The notes: generated by a model not told the origin, from the sequence alone. A stretch of DNA of 20,840 nucleotides from Gammaproteobacteria bacterium (GCA_003233075.1 QIKQ01000150.1:1-20840), one strand, 5' to 3'. Shown: positions 1 through 8,477, counted from the stretch's first letter. Numbers and translations are program-made.

Positions 1-1
1 T

Positions 2-406
2 TCGCTTGGACGTGATTTTCGCATGTTATCAATCGTACTCCTACCACTCGCACTGAGTTATCATATTGCGCATAATTTTACACACTTTTTTCTCGAATCT
101 GCTGGCTTTACGGGTGTTATATTGAATCCCTTGGGTATTAATACTCTGCCACTAAGTCCAGCGGAAATTCACACTCGACATATATCTCCCCTAGTCACTA
201 GCTCAATTGTGTATTATTTACAAACTGGAATTCTAATTTGTGGAAGTTTCATATCTTTCAAATTAGCTTACAATCGACTAATGAGACTATTGCCGAATGG
301 CACTAAATTAAAAGCGATTCAATTACTGCCCCTGTATTTTATGATATTTATGTTTAGCTTTTTAGAGTTTTTACTACTAATGCAAGCAATGATTATGAGA
401 CACTAA
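2..406 (+). CDS. C-terminal part of a polytopic membrane protein (5' end outside window)
   Basis: The reading frame is open from base 2, so this is the 3' end of a larger gene; the ATG at 23 is probably internal. The visible part has about three hydrophobic segments: one at the start, one in the middle around the TGILICGSFISF stretch, and one near the C-terminus rich in Phe, Leu and Met. A conserved-looking SYHIAHN motif places two His four residues apart inside the first helix, which could ligate heme or metal. A proline-rich loop follows. It ends 23 bp before the ferredoxin gene, so the two are probably cotranscribed, and the protein could be the membrane partner of that ferredoxin. I recall similar YHxAHN helices in uncharacterised membrane proteins near Fe-S proteins, but cannot name a family with confidence. 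Confidence 0.6.
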   Translation, partial: SLGRDFRMLSIVLLPLALSYHIAHNFTHFFLESAGFTGVILNPLGINTLPLSPAEIHTRHISPLVTSSIVYYLQTGILICGSFISFKLAYNRLMRLLPNGTKLKAIQLLPLYFMIFMFSFLEFLLLMQAMIMRH

Positions 407-429
407 TACACTGCACTCTAAGGAATAGA

Positions 430-1047
430 ATGGAATTTGACGAATCAAAACGTAATTTTTTTAGGCGCTCGACGAAAAAAATTGCCCAAACTATAATTAG
501 TGAAGTTGACAATCATACCGAGGTGGCGCATTGCCTGCAACGACCACCTTTTGCACTAGAAGAAGTAGAGTTTTTACTTAATTGCACACGCTGCAATGCC
601 TGCGTTGATTCCTGCCCACACCAAGCTATCAGATCCTGTAATAATACTAATAACATTCTGCTTAAAGACACACCTATTATGGATTTAGAAAATACCAGCT
701 GCCAGGTTTGCGCCGATTGGCCTTGCGTGATTGCCTGCCCAACATTAGCCATCTCTAATTTAAATAGCTTAATCAAGAATGAAATATCTGGAAAATACTA
801 CCCCAGACTCGCCTTAGTAGAAATTGATACTGATCGTTGCTTACCCTATTTGGGGCCTGAATGCGGAGCCTGTGAGGGCTCCTGCCCAATAGATATGGCA
901 CTGTACTTTGCCAAAGAACGCCCAATTATTGACTCTAAACAATGTATAGGTTGCGGCTTATGTCGTCAAGCTTGCGTGCTCGATCCGAGTGCTATCAATC
1001 TTACAGCATTAAAAGACTATCCAATTGATCCAGATCATAGAAAATAA
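430..1047 (+). CDS. NapF/NapG/MauM-like ferredoxin with four 4Fe-4S motifs
   Basis: This 205-residue protein carries four cysteine clusters. The first is CTRCNACVDSCPHQAI (C-x2-C-x2-C-x3-CP). The second is C-x2-C-x4-C-x3-CP. The third is C-x7-C-x2-C-x3-CP. The last is CIGCGLCRQACVLDPSAI. The spacing of clusters two to four and the CVLxxSAI ending are typical of the NapG/MauM family, while the RPPFALEEVEFLL lead-in resembles NapF. The N-terminus (KRNFFRRSTKK) is basic but no hydrophobic export segment follows, so unlike classical Tat-exported NapG it is probably cytoplasmic. The start is supported by AAGGA a few bases upstream. It lies between a membrane protein and hemN, with no nitrate reductase genes visible. 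The likely role is electron transfer to or from a membrane partner; the partner enzyme is unknown. Confidence 0.8.
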   Translation: MEFDESKRNFFRRSTKKIAQTIISEVDNHTEVAHCLQRPPFALEEVEFLLNCTRCNACVDSCPHQAIRSCNNTNNILLKDTPIMDLENTSCQVCADWPCVIACPTLAISNLNSLIKNEISGKYYPRLALVEIDTDRCLPYLGPECGACEGSCPIDMALYFAKERPIIDSKQCIGCGLCRQACVLDPSAINLTALKDYPIDPDHRK

Positions 1048-1073
1048 ACTTCCATTTTCATAGTATAAAGTGC

Positions 1074-2483
1074 ATGTTGAAATCAAACACACCAACTTTA
1101 ACGGAAACTGAAGTATTTAAATCACTAGTAGAAAAATACGATCAGACTAGTCCTCGATATACTTCATTTCCGACAGCCAATCATTTCTCGAAAAATTTTC
1201 AGATAAAATATTTTTTGCGTTCAGTTCAAGATTCAAACGAGGACCTTGTACCGCGGCCCTTGTCACTCTATTTACATATTCCATTTTGTCGCAATATCTG
1301 TTTTTATTGCGCTTGCAACAAGGTCATCACCCGAGATTTAAAAAAAGTATCAATCTACATTGACTACTTGGAAAAAGAAATTCAACTTAAATCTAAACTT
1401 TTTGACGGTGATCGTTGCATTTCACAACTTCATTTTGGTGGAGGTACACCAAGCTATTTATCTATTGAGCAAATAGAAAATATTCTTTACGTCATTTTCA
1501 CATACTATAGCTTAAGCGAAAAAGATGACCTTGATTTTTCAATCGAAATCGACCCCAGAACAGTAAACAAGAAATACTTAACTGAGTTAAAAAATATCGG
1601 TTTTAATAGATTTAGTTTTGGAGTACAAGACCTAAATAGCGATGTTCAAACTGCAATTAATCGAGTACAATCTTTTAGTCAATTAGAAACACTCATTAGC
1701 CATTCTAGATCTCTTGGCATTGAATCAGTCAATTTAGATTTAATGTATGGTTTGCCAAAACAAACTGTCGCCAGCTTTGCTGACACACTCGAAGATATTA
1801 TCAAGTTAGCTCCTGATCGGATTTCTCTATTTAACTATGCGCATCTTCCCGAGCGATTTAAACCACAAAGAAGAATTAATATAGACGATCTACCCGAAGC
1901 TGCGGATAAACTTAACATCTATCTTTCAGCGCTTACTCGGCTTAAAAATGCCGGATACATATATATAGGCATGGATCATTTTGCGCTGCCTCACGACCCA
2001 TTAAGTAAAGCCCAGGAAAATAATTGCCTACACAGAAACTTTCAGGGATACACAACCCATCCTGAATGTGACTTATTGGCATTTGGGGTCTCTGCTATTG
2101 GTTATCTAGATGATTGTTATGTGCAAAACCATCATACCTTAGAAAAATATTATCAAGCAATTGACACAACTCAATTACCTATTTCTCGTGGAGTAAAACT
2201 ATCTGTTGATGATCTAATTCGACGTTACGCAATAATGGAATTAATCTGCCACTTTAATATTGATATCAAGCTTATTGAAAACAAATTTGATATTATATTT
2301 TGTCAGTATTTTTCTTATGAAATAGAATCTTTAGCGAACATGCAGGCCGACGGGCTCATAGTCATGAACGATTCAAACATCAAGGTTACAGCAAATGGCA
2401 GAATGCTTATCAGATTGATTTGCAAAATTTTTGATCACTATTCTAACAAATCAAGCGACAACAGTCATTCTCGCGTTATTTAG
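1074..2483 (+). CDS. hemN: oxygen-independent coproporphyrinogen III oxidase (radical SAM, HemN)
   Basis: HemN converts coproporphyrinogen III to protoporphyrinogen IX without oxygen in the cytoplasm, using S-adenosylmethionine and a 4Fe-4S cluster. The 469 residues match the usual length (about 455-460). The radical SAM signature is visible as C72, C76, C79 and C81 in the CxxxCxxCxC arrangement specific to true HemN, followed by HFGGGTPSYLS and FSIEIDPRTV. The N-terminal YDQTSPRYTSFPTA segment is also diagnostic of HemN and sets it apart from HemW-type paralogues. It starts 26 bp after the ferredoxin gene, so it is probably cotranscribed, although its ribosome binding site is weak. Pairing with a ferredoxin gene is sensible because HemN needs reducing electrons, but that link is an inference. 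Expression under low oxygen is likely; I saw no clear FNR site in the window. Confidence 0.95.
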   Translation: MLKSNTPTLTETEVFKSLVEKYDQTSPRYTSFPTANHFSKNFQIKYFLRSVQDSNEDLVPRPLSLYLHIPFCRNICFYCACNKVITRDLKKVSIYIDYLEKEIQLKSKLFDGDRCISQLHFGGGTPSYLSIEQIENILYVIFTYYSLSEKDDLDFSIEIDPRTVNKKYLTELKNIGFNRFSFGVQDLNSDVQTAINRVQSFSQLETLISHSRSLGIESVNLDLMYGLPKQTVASFADTLEDIIKLAPDRISLFNYAHLPERFKPQRRINIDDLPEAADKLNIYLSALTRLKNAGYIYIGMDHFALPHDPLSKAQENNCLHRNFQGYTTHPECDLLAFGVSAIGYLDDCYVQNHHTLEKYYQAIDTTQLPISRGVKLSVDDLIRRYAIMELICHFNIDIKLIENKFDIIFCQYFSYEIESLANMQADGLIVMNDSNIKVTANGRMLIRLICKIFDHYSNKSSDNSHSRVI

Positions 2484-2606
2484 GCTTTCAAAACTCATTA
2501 ACTTAAACATTTCAAACGCATTCTCTTTCCAAGCGTAAATTCCTTAAGCATTAACTCCGTTACTCATAAAGTATCTCTTTAGCAAAATAATTACTTTTAT
2601 CCTAGA

Positions 2607-2769
2607 TTAATCAGTTGACTCGTAGCGAGGGTGCGTAAGGTGCTGAAGATAAAATATTTTTCAGGCTATTTAAAACGAAAGCGTATCACTATACGGTGAG
2701 TTGGAAATAGCCTGAAAAATCTTTTAGATTTAGTGCGTTATACAGCCGCAGTAGAGTTCAACTGATTTA
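2607..2769. repeat. MITE-like concentric palindromic element
   Basis: Three nested inverted repeats share the same centre near 2688. The outer arms are ATCAGTTGA (2610-2618) and TCAACTGAT (2758-2766). The middle arms are a perfect 16-bp pair, 2656-2671 and 2705-2720 (ATTTTTCAGGCTATTT and its complement). The inner hairpin is CGTAT-CACT-ATACG (2682-2695). The outer arms are flanked on both sides by TTA (2607-2609, 2767-2769), a possible 3-bp target duplication. The element is non-coding and about 157 bp long. This is the expected form of a miniature inverted-repeat transposable element, though a structured regulatory element is possible. No related transposase is in the window. Confidence 0.65.
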
Positions 2770-2837
2770 TATAGGTTTATGCATCCAACTTCCTAGATAA
2801 TTCGTATAGCTAGTGTCATGAATTTTAATTATTATTT

Positions 2838-2843
2838 AAGGAA
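2838..2843 (+). promoter_or_regulatory. ribosome binding site of the DUF4331 gene
   Basis: A purine-rich AAGGAAG-type sequence sits about 7 bases before the ATG at 2850 and supports that start. Confidence 0.6.
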
Positions 2844-2849
2844 GATGTT

Positions 2850-4319
2850 ATGAACAAAAAACTAGCATTTAAACGGCTTGGTTTAGCACTTGTCAGTGCA
2901 GCCACGCTTTCTACAATCGCTGTTTCTATTGGTTCCAGCCATAGAGAAGCACCGTTAATTACTGAATCACCAAAACTTGATGGAACTGATTTCTATATGT
3001 TTAACAGTTATGAACCGGGTCGAGGCGATTTTGTCACCCTACTCGCTAATTATGTGCCCTTGCAAGATGGCTTTGCTGGACCCAATTATTTTAGTTTATC
3101 AAGTAGTGCTTTTTACAACATTCACATCGATAATAATGGCGATGCCAAACCCGATATAACATTCCGATTCAAATTTCGAAACAAACTTAGAAATCTTAAA
3201 ATCCCCGCTGGTGGGGTAAATACAGCTATACCGCTCATTAATGCTGGACCTATTGGTCCCGATAAAAGCGATAATGCCAATCTGAATGTACTCGAAACTT
3301 ACAGCGTAAAAATGATCCGCCATGGTCATTCCTCTACTTTATTGTCAGACTCCAATACAGGGTTAAAACGATTTAAAAAACCAGTTGATAATATTGGCAA
3401 TAAATCGATTCCAAATTACAGCCGATACGCCAATTCGCATATCTATACAATCAATATTCCTGGCTGCGGAACAGGAAAATTATTTGTTGGTCAGAGACGA
3501 GAAGGTTTTGCCGTAAATTTAGGTGAAGTTTTTGATCTCGTTAATACTAATCCACTAGGGCCAGTTGATGCAGAGAAAAATGTTCTTGCGGATAAAAATA
3601 TCACGACGCTTGCCCTGGAAGTGCCTAAAGAATGTTTAACTGCAAAATCACCAACTATCGGTGCCTGGACCACTTCAACAAAAATTAGCTTCGTCAAAAT
3701 TCGTAAGCATAGGCGAATAGTCAAGCTAGGCCCTTTTTTCTCACAACAATCTCGGTTAGGTAGCCCACTAGTCAATGAAGTTGTTATAGGACTTAAGGAC
3801 AAGAATAGATTTAATGCCAGCAAACCAAAAAATGACGCACAATTTGCCAGCTATGTGACTAACCCTAGTTTCCCTAGCTTGTTGCAATCTCTCTTTAACG
3901 TGCCCGCTCCCACTAATTTCCCTCGAAAGGACCTTATCGCGGCATTTCTTACTGGTGTGAAAGGTCTTAATAATACTGGAGCGATACCTTCAGAAATGCT
4001 TCGCCTAAATACCGGCATACCGGCCATCGCGGCAGACATCCAAAATAATCTTGGCGTCATTAACGGTGACTTAGCGGGCTTCCCCAATGGTCGAAGACCT
4101 GGTGATGACGTAGTCGATATTATTTTGCGTGTCGCAATGGGACGCCTTTGTCATCCGATTACACTTTCCAATGGCAATGTTCTAAATCTAGGTCTTTGTT
4201 CACCAGCGCAAGCACAGGTAGGCACAGCACCACTCACTGATGGAGCAATTGTGAGTGCCAAGGATTTTGATAATCAATTTCCTTACCTACGAACGCCTGT
4301 TGCCGGCTCAACGAACTAA
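2850..4319 (+). CDS. exported DUF4331 family protein
   Basis: The 489-residue product begins with a signal peptide (basic MNKKLAFKR, then a hydrophobic stretch to about residue 27). The DUF4331 hallmark follows immediately: SSHREAPLITESPKLDGTDFYMF, then the LLANYVPLQDGFAGPNYF region and an HIDNNGDAKPDITFRF segment that resembles an Asp/Asn calcium-binding-like loop. The family is widespread and exported, but its biochemical function is unknown to me. The gene has its own good ribosome binding site and is closed by a strong terminator at 4379. The next gene encodes an exported repeat protein of a kind I associate with DUF4331 neighbours, which suggests they act together in the periplasm or at the cell surface. 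Only one cysteine-containing region and no catalytic motif stand out. Confidence 0.88.
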   Translation: MNKKLAFKRLGLALVSAATLSTIAVSIGSSHREAPLITESPKLDGTDFYMFNSYEPGRGDFVTLLANYVPLQDGFAGPNYFSLSSSAFYNIHIDNNGDAKPDITFRFKFRNKLRNLKIPAGGVNTAIPLINAGPIGPDKSDNANLNVLETYSVKMIRHGHSSTLLSDSNTGLKRFKKPVDNIGNKSIPNYSRYANSHIYTINIPGCGTGKLFVGQRREGFAVNLGEVFDLVNTNPLGPVDAEKNVLADKNITTLALEVPKECLTAKSPTIGAWTTSTKISFVKIRKHRRIVKLGPFFSQQSRLGSPLVNEVVIGLKDKNRFNASKPKNDAQFASYVTNPSFPSLLQSLFNVPAPTNFPRKDLIAAFLTGVKGLNNTGAIPSEMLRLNTGIPAIAADIQNNLGVINGDLAGFPNGRRPGDDVVDIILRVAMGRLCHPITLSNGNVLNLGLCSPAQAQVGTAPLTDGAIVSAKDFDNQFPYLRTPVAGSTN

Positions 4320-4378
4320 ATCTTTAGACAAGACACGTAGGTTTCTCCTATGATTGATCGAACGTGACAATCATATTT

Positions 4379-4415
4379 AAGCCGACTTAGCTAGACAAAG
4401 TCGGCTTTCTTTTTT
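4379..4415 (+). terminator. rho-independent terminator after the DUF4331 gene
   Basis: A perfect 10-bp stem (AAGCCGACTT at 4379-4388 and AAGTCGGCTT at 4398-4407) with a 9-nt loop is followed by a T-rich run to 4415. It separates the DUF4331 gene from the repeat-protein gene, so the two probably have separate transcripts or only partial read-through. Confidence 0.9.
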
Positions 4416-4461
4416 ACTACCGTAAATATTACTGGTAATTCAAAATAATAGGCTAAGCAAA

Positions 4462-5655
4462 ATGCGCACACAACAAACCTTGTTCATATTACTATTTCTT
4501 TTTGCAGTAATTAATAGCGTACAAGCACACAAATTTCACAAACCGAAACATGATGCGCAATCAGAGACTAAAATAGAACATTCACTGCGCCTAAAATTAA
4601 AACTAAATCCAAAACAACAAAGTCACTCTATAAATTTAGCTAAATATTATATTTCAAAAGGTAATATTAGTAAAAATATCAAATATTTCAGCTTAGCAAG
4701 AACTGTCATTTCTCAAATGTTTAAACAACACAAAACTTCCACGCAGGGACTTTTGATTGATGCATATCTCAAGCAAAAAGATCATCACTTTCATCAGGCG
4801 CTAATCTCACTTAGAAAACTACTTAGTCTGAATACGAAATCCAGTAATGCTTGGCTCATGAAAGCTCAAGTAGAACTTAGTAGCGGAAAGGTCAAAGCTG
4901 CAAACCTAAGTTGCAAAAATCTCTGGCTCTTACATAAACCAAAACTCGCGATTGCTTGCCAAAGCGCAACACTCAGCATGATGGGCAAAGCGAAAGCTGG
5001 ATTTATTTTATTAAAGCAAAATATAGATTTTAAAAGAAAATCATCGAATAAGAAATATGCAGAAAAAGAAAAATTGTCGCAGAATATTTCTTGGCCGGCT
5101 GAAGTATTCACTGACATCGCGGTGCAAATTGGTAATGACACGGACATTAACAAATACTATAAACTTGTAATAAAGCAACATCCCAATAATTACTATTTGA
5201 AAATAAATTATGCAGATTATCTAATTTTCAAAAAACGATACTCTAATGCCAATTTAGTCCTAAAAGATCGCGTACTAACAGATACCGTCTTGCTTCGTCT
5301 GGCGAGAATAGCTCGAAATAAAAAGTTAGTTGGAAATCAAAAATACTTACGCCTAGCAAAAAGACGATTTGAACACTCAATTAACTATAATAACTCTGGC
5401 CTAGTGGATCCGGGGCATCATCGAGAACTTAGTTACTATTACTTATATGTAAAACGTAATAATAAAAAGGCTTATCATCATGCTCTTATTAACTGGAGAT
5501 TACAAAAAGAGTTATTCGACTTACGTTTACTGCTTATTTCTAGCATCCGCTCTAATCATTACAAAAATATAAAACAAACAGTTAGCAATAAATACTTAAA
5601 TAAAATCAATGACCAACAAATCAAATATGCACTGAAAATATACAATGATAAGTAG
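4462..5655 (+). CDS. exported TPR-like repeat protein (DUF4331 neighbour)
   Basis: This 397-residue protein starts with a signal peptide (MRTQQTLFILLFLFAVINSVQA, likely cut after the AQA-like VQA site). The rest is helical and lysine-rich, with weak tetratricopeptide-like helix pairs: one near residues 95-125 (ALISLRKLLSLNTKSSNAWL), one at about 130-175 (AQVELSSGKVKAANLSCKNL, then AIACQSATLSMMGKAKAG). Two Cys about 16 residues apart in the second repeat could form a disulfide. The pattern 'amassing load, counted amount, cys-containing repeat' resembles TPR proteins that I recall beside DUF4331 genes in other proteobacteria. The role is unknown; a scaffold or assembly factor for the DUF4331 protein is an inference. 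Codon use is very AT-rich and repeats are degenerate, so a profile search is needed to prove TPR identity. Confidence 0.65.
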   Translation: MRTQQTLFILLFLFAVINSVQAHKFHKPKHDAQSETKIEHSLRLKLKLNPKQQSHSINLAKYYISKGNISKNIKYFSLARTVISQMFKQHKTSTQGLLIDAYLKQKDHHFHQALISLRKLLSLNTKSSNAWLMKAQVELSSGKVKAANLSCKNLWLLHKPKLAIACQSATLSMMGKAKAGFILLKQNIDFKRKSSNKKYAEKEKLSQNISWPAEVFTDIAVQIGNDTDINKYYKLVIKQHPNNYYLKINYADYLIFKKRYSNANLVLKDRVLTDTVLLRLARIARNKKLVGNQKYLRLAKRRFEHSINYNNSGLVDPGHHRELSYYYLYVKRNNKKAYHHALINWRLQKELFDLRLLLISSIRSNHYKNIKQTVSNKYLNKINDQQIKYALKIYNDK

Positions 5656-5769
5656 CACAGCCTAAGTAAATTAGTTAAGGCAACATTATCGCTTACAATT
5701 CTAATCAGGATTGAGTATTGTTCATGTCCTATGCTAACATGGATAGAGTTATAATTTATCGCCTAAAAT

Positions 5770-6573
5770 ATGAAAAAACAAATAGAGCAAAACGAATACT
5801 TCCCTGATATCGCATTTGGATTTTTTATAATTGTATTACTGTTAGGCTTAGAGTATGTGCTTGGCGCTGCTTTAGCTGATCTCGATAGCGCATTAAGGTT
5901 TGGTTCACATCAATTTTCGAGCATTATTGTGGTAATTAGTACGGGCATTATTGTCTCAATTCTAATGTCCTATAAAAAAATAACTTACGCGACTATTTTT
6001 AATCCAGAAAAGACAACTCGACTTCCCATAATTATCGCGACCTTCATCCCTATCTTCCTGCTCATATCGGCAGCTTCGTTGTGGGTAAAAGAGTTAACTA
6101 ATTTTCTCGACTATATCTTCAAACCTGGCAAGCCGCAAAATGTGCAGAATTATCCCCTTGGGTATCTAGCGGTAGAATTTATTGCCTCCTGCGTAGTCGC
6201 TCCGGTGATCGAAGAAATTTTGTTTAGAGGAATTATACTGAGAAGTTTTCTTAATCAATATGATCCTAAGAAAGCAATCATTTGGTCAGCTATCATATTC
6301 GCAATAGCGCATCTAAATTTATATCAACTGCCTGTCGCCTTTGTCGGTGGCTGTATGATTGGCTGGATATACTACCGAACAAAATCTCTGTGGCTATGCA
6401 TACTTGCTCACGCCTTCCACAATACTATTATGACATTTCAATATTATTACACCAATGCCTATACGCAAAACATGAGCTTTATATCGAGTAAAATTACTAT
6501 CGCTGTTTCGATTTTACTGACTATAATACTTGTTTTATGGGTCGAAAAAATCATTCGCAAGCAGGAAAAATAA
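5770..6573 (+). CDS. CPBP family intramembrane glutamic endopeptidase
   Basis: This is a 267-residue polytopic membrane protein of the CPBP (CAAX protease/bacteriocin-processing, Rce1-like) family. Motif 1 is EEILFR (E148, E149, R153), the catalytic glutamate pair. Motif 2 is the AIAHLNLYQLP segment with H181. Motif 3 is LAHAFHNT with H214 and the H217-N218 pair. About six to eight hydrophobic helices span the chain. The family cleaves peptides within or near the membrane; the substrate here is unknown. It sits 114 bp after the repeat-protein gene on the same strand, with no terminator seen between them. Roles reported for the family include CAAX processing in eukaryotes, bacteriocin maturation or immunity in bacteria, and anti-sigma factor cleavage; nothing in the window selects among them. 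Confidence 0.88.
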   Translation: MKKQIEQNEYFPDIAFGFFIIVLLLGLEYVLGAALADLDSALRFGSHQFSSIIVVISTGIIVSILMSYKKITYATIFNPEKTTRLPIIIATFIPIFLLISAASLWVKELTNFLDYIFKPGKPQNVQNYPLGYLAVEFIASCVVAPVIEEILFRGIILRSFLNQYDPKKAIIWSAIIFAIAHLNLYQLPVAFVGGCMIGWIYYRTKSLWLCILAHAFHNTIMTFQYYYTNAYTQNMSFISSKITIAVSILLTIILVLWVEKIIRKQEK

Positions 6574-6689
6574 TAAAGCAACTTACTTAGCTAAATGTCG
6601 TCTATGCATAATATCTAGTCGGAAACGCATAGGTTTCTCATTGTAAAACCTGAAATAATTTATCTAAACCGATAAACAAGGGTATATCA

Positions 6690-7214
6690 ATGAAAACTAT
6701 AATTTTACTGCTGGTACTTATTACCTCATTATTTAGTATTAACATATCACTTAGTAAGAGCTCTAACCTAGTGAGCACAAAAGCATTAAGTTTGGAACTC
6801 GCCAGCCAAGCTGCCTGGGTAGCTCTAAAGGAATGTCGAAAACGTGGATATTCTGTTGCAGTCGCAGTCGTCGATCGATCCGGTACACTACAAGCTCTAA
6901 TTCGCGATTCACTTGCGGGCCCACATACCGTTTCAACTGCGACTCGCAAAGCTTGGACTACTATTAGTTTTGGTCAATCAACAGGAATCTTAGCGACCAT
7001 GCTCGCTAATAACAAAATACCAAACCAAGTTCAACATATAAAAAACGCTCTTTTAGTCGGTGGCGGTTATAAAATAAGTACAGACGGCGTCACCGTTGCA
7101 GGTATTGGCGTCTCAGGCGCACCACCTGGGAAAAATGAAATAGACAGTATTGATGGTGCTTGCGCAAAAGCGGGAATTAAAAAAATTAAGGATATTTTGG
7201 ATTTTGCTGATTAA
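6690..7214 (+). CDS. exported GlcG/HbpS family (DUF336) heme-binding-like protein
   Basis: The 174-residue protein has a short signal peptide (MKTIILLLVLITSLFSINIS) followed by one GlcG/HbpS domain. Visible landmarks are the ALSLELASQAAWVALKEC helix, VAVAVVDRSGTLQALIRDSLAG, the ATRKAWTTISFG helix, and the glycine-rich LLVGGGYKI and VAGIGVSGA strands. Streptomyces HbpS, the best known exported member, binds heme and senses redox stress; GlcG proteins are small cytoplasmic relatives of unclear function. An AAGGGT ribosome binding site precedes the ATG. The signal peptide suggests a periplasmic place. Together with hemN further upstream it hints at heme handling, but the genes are 4 kb apart and not obviously cotranscribed. 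Confidence 0.82.
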   Translation: MKTIILLLVLITSLFSINISLSKSSNLVSTKALSLELASQAAWVALKECRKRGYSVAVAVVDRSGTLQALIRDSLAGPHTVSTATRKAWTTISFGQSTGILATMLANNKIPNQVQHIKNALLVGGGYKISTDGVTVAGIGVSGAPPGKNEIDSIDGACAKAGIKKIKDILDFAD

Positions 7215-7308
7215 GATTGATGGTAAGTATTTTACCGACTGACCAAAATCTAAAAAAATATTAAAAGCGCCAGCCGCTAATCAAACAATTGAAATAATTG
7301 AGTTGAAA

Positions 7309-7719
7309 TTAAGCCCGTTTAATTTCAACTGGAATAACATTTTCCTGCTCATTTGCATCATTGCGCACCACAATCGCTTTTGCGCTTTTGTTTTGATCCA
7401 AGTTCGTCGCTTGATGAATGACGTTAGGTGGAATGTAAATGAAATCACCTGGGCCATTAATGACTGATTTCTCTAAATGTTCACCGTATTTTGTTTCGAC
7501 TCGCCCTTCTAACACATAAATCCCGGTTTCATACTTCTGGTGGTAATGCGCTTCGGAACTTGCACCCGGAGGAATCACAATTAAATGCATGGCTAGATTT
7601 TTTGCGCCAACGGTATCGTAAGACAAACCAACAAAATAAGGTATATTTTGTTTAGTTAGTAATTCTTTGGGTGAACTTACAACTCTAATCTCTATAGAAT
7701 CGTCGACTGACTTATTCAT
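7309..7719 (-). CDS. small single-domain cupin protein
   Basis: This 136-residue protein is one cupin barrel. Motif 1 is visible around EAHYHQKYETGIYVLEGRVE, with H58, H60 and E64 as metal ligands; motif 2 is GDFIYIPPNVIHQATN with H102. All four usual ligands are present, so it should bind a divalent metal. Small cupins of this kind are either enzymes (dioxygenases, isomerases) or binding proteins, and sequence alone does not say which. It is the last gene of the TetR-aas-ygjP-cupin operon, 17 bp after the metallopeptidase gene. It converges on the HbpS-like gene across a 94-bp gap where I saw no strong terminator. Confidence 0.8.
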   Translation of the reverse strand: MNKSVDDSIEIRVVSSPKELLTKQNIPYFVGLSYDTVGAKNLAMHLIVIPPGASSEAHYHQKYETGIYVLEGRVETKYGEHLEKSVINGPGDFIYIPPNVIHQATNLDQNKSAKAIVVRNDANEQENVIPVEIKRA

Positions 7720-7736
7720 TGTATTTGCTCATGACT

Positions 7737-8477
7737 TCAAATCACCCATATAGGAATACTTGTACTTATTTCATTAAGGCGTTTTTCATGCACCTTATAA
7801 TTCGAATCGAATTTCTTAACCAAAGCCCAATATGATTTTGAATGGTTCAAATGACGGGTATGACATAATTCATGTATAAAGACATAGACAGTAAGCGATG
7901 ACGGTAAAAAAACGAGACTACGGTTTAGCGATATATTCGCTTCACTCGAACAACTACCCCATCGAGTTTTTTGCCCTCTAATAGAGACGCTATTATAATC
8001 GATATTAATTTTTTTACTGATTTCATCAAACCAAGGCAGTAATAGTGATTTCGCCTTTTTTTGTAGCCAGCGTTTAAGTTGCTCTTGAATTTTATTTTCG
8101 TCACTATACTCAACTCGCAACTGCCTAAATAGGTTTGATGATTCAATCATTTTAGATTTTGTCGCCTGCTTATATTCAACTGTCCAGTATTCATTACAGG
8201 CCTGTAAATCAATAAAATTTGGTTTGTTGGCGAACCGTTCGGGATTTTCTTGTTTGTGCTGCTGGTAAGTTGCGTAAGTCTTGCTTAACCACGCTTGGTT
8301 TTCAGAAATAAATTGCGGAATGCGCTTGCGATTATAATCTTTTGGGATCACCAGCTCAACTCGGCCATCATAAAGAACTTTAAGCTGAGCGTACTTAGCC
8401 TTTAAGCTAATCCGAATTTCTAATTCAGGTAACAGCTCATCTTGAATTATCTCATTTCCGAGATTATCCTTAGGCAA
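7737..8477 (-). CDS. YgjP-type metallopeptidase (DUF45/M48-like)
   Basis: The 246-residue protein belongs to the YgjP/DUF45 zinc metallopeptidase-like family. The C-terminal core shows the family signature GQKTRWGSCSSEANISLNRS (residues 168-187), then VYVFIHELCHTRHLNHSKSYW, giving an HExxH site (H202, E203, H206) and a further conserved H212 and Trp. The N-terminal half is the usual beta-rich YgjP region. The E. coli relative has been reported to act on UTP rather than on peptides, so the enzymatic activity is open. The start codon appears to be TTG, overlapping the 3' end of aas by 8 bp; no ATG fits and no clear ribosome binding site is visible, so translation is probably coupled to aas. Confidence 0.85.
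   Translation of the reverse strand: MPKDNLGNEIIQDELLPELEIRISLKAKYAQLKVLYDGRVELVIPKDYNRKRIPQFISENQAWLSKTYATYQQHKQENPERFANKPNFIDLQACNEYWTVEYKQATKSKMIESSNLFRQLRVEYSDENKIQEQLKRWLQKKAKSLLLPWFDEISKKINIDYNSVSIRGQKTRWGSCSSEANISLNRSLVFLPSSLTVYVFIHELCHTRHLNHSKSYWALVKKFDSNYKVHEKRLNEISTSIPIWVI

Larger units (their letters stand above)
2484..2849. other. 366-bp gene-free gap holding a palindromic element
   Basis: No open reading frame or tRNA is visible. The central part is taken by a concentric palindrome (2607-2769, described separately). The remaining right flank should carry the promoter of the DUF4331 gene, but I could not assign clear -35/-10 boxes. No rho-independent terminator was found just after hemN. 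Confidence 0.6.

Noticed and set aside
3491..4087. Reverse-strand open frames inside the DUF4331 gene
   Set aside because: They are antisense to a clear family member and have no motif or ribosome binding site.
5770..6573. CPBP protease as part of a bacteriocin immunity or abortive-infection system
   Set aside because: No bacteriocin precursor, transporter or phage-defence partner lies nearby; family membership alone does not support it.
7215..7308. Bidirectional terminator between the convergent HbpS-like and cupin genes
   Set aside because: Only 5-bp stems (GGTAA/TTACC and CAATT/AATTG) without a good T-run are present.
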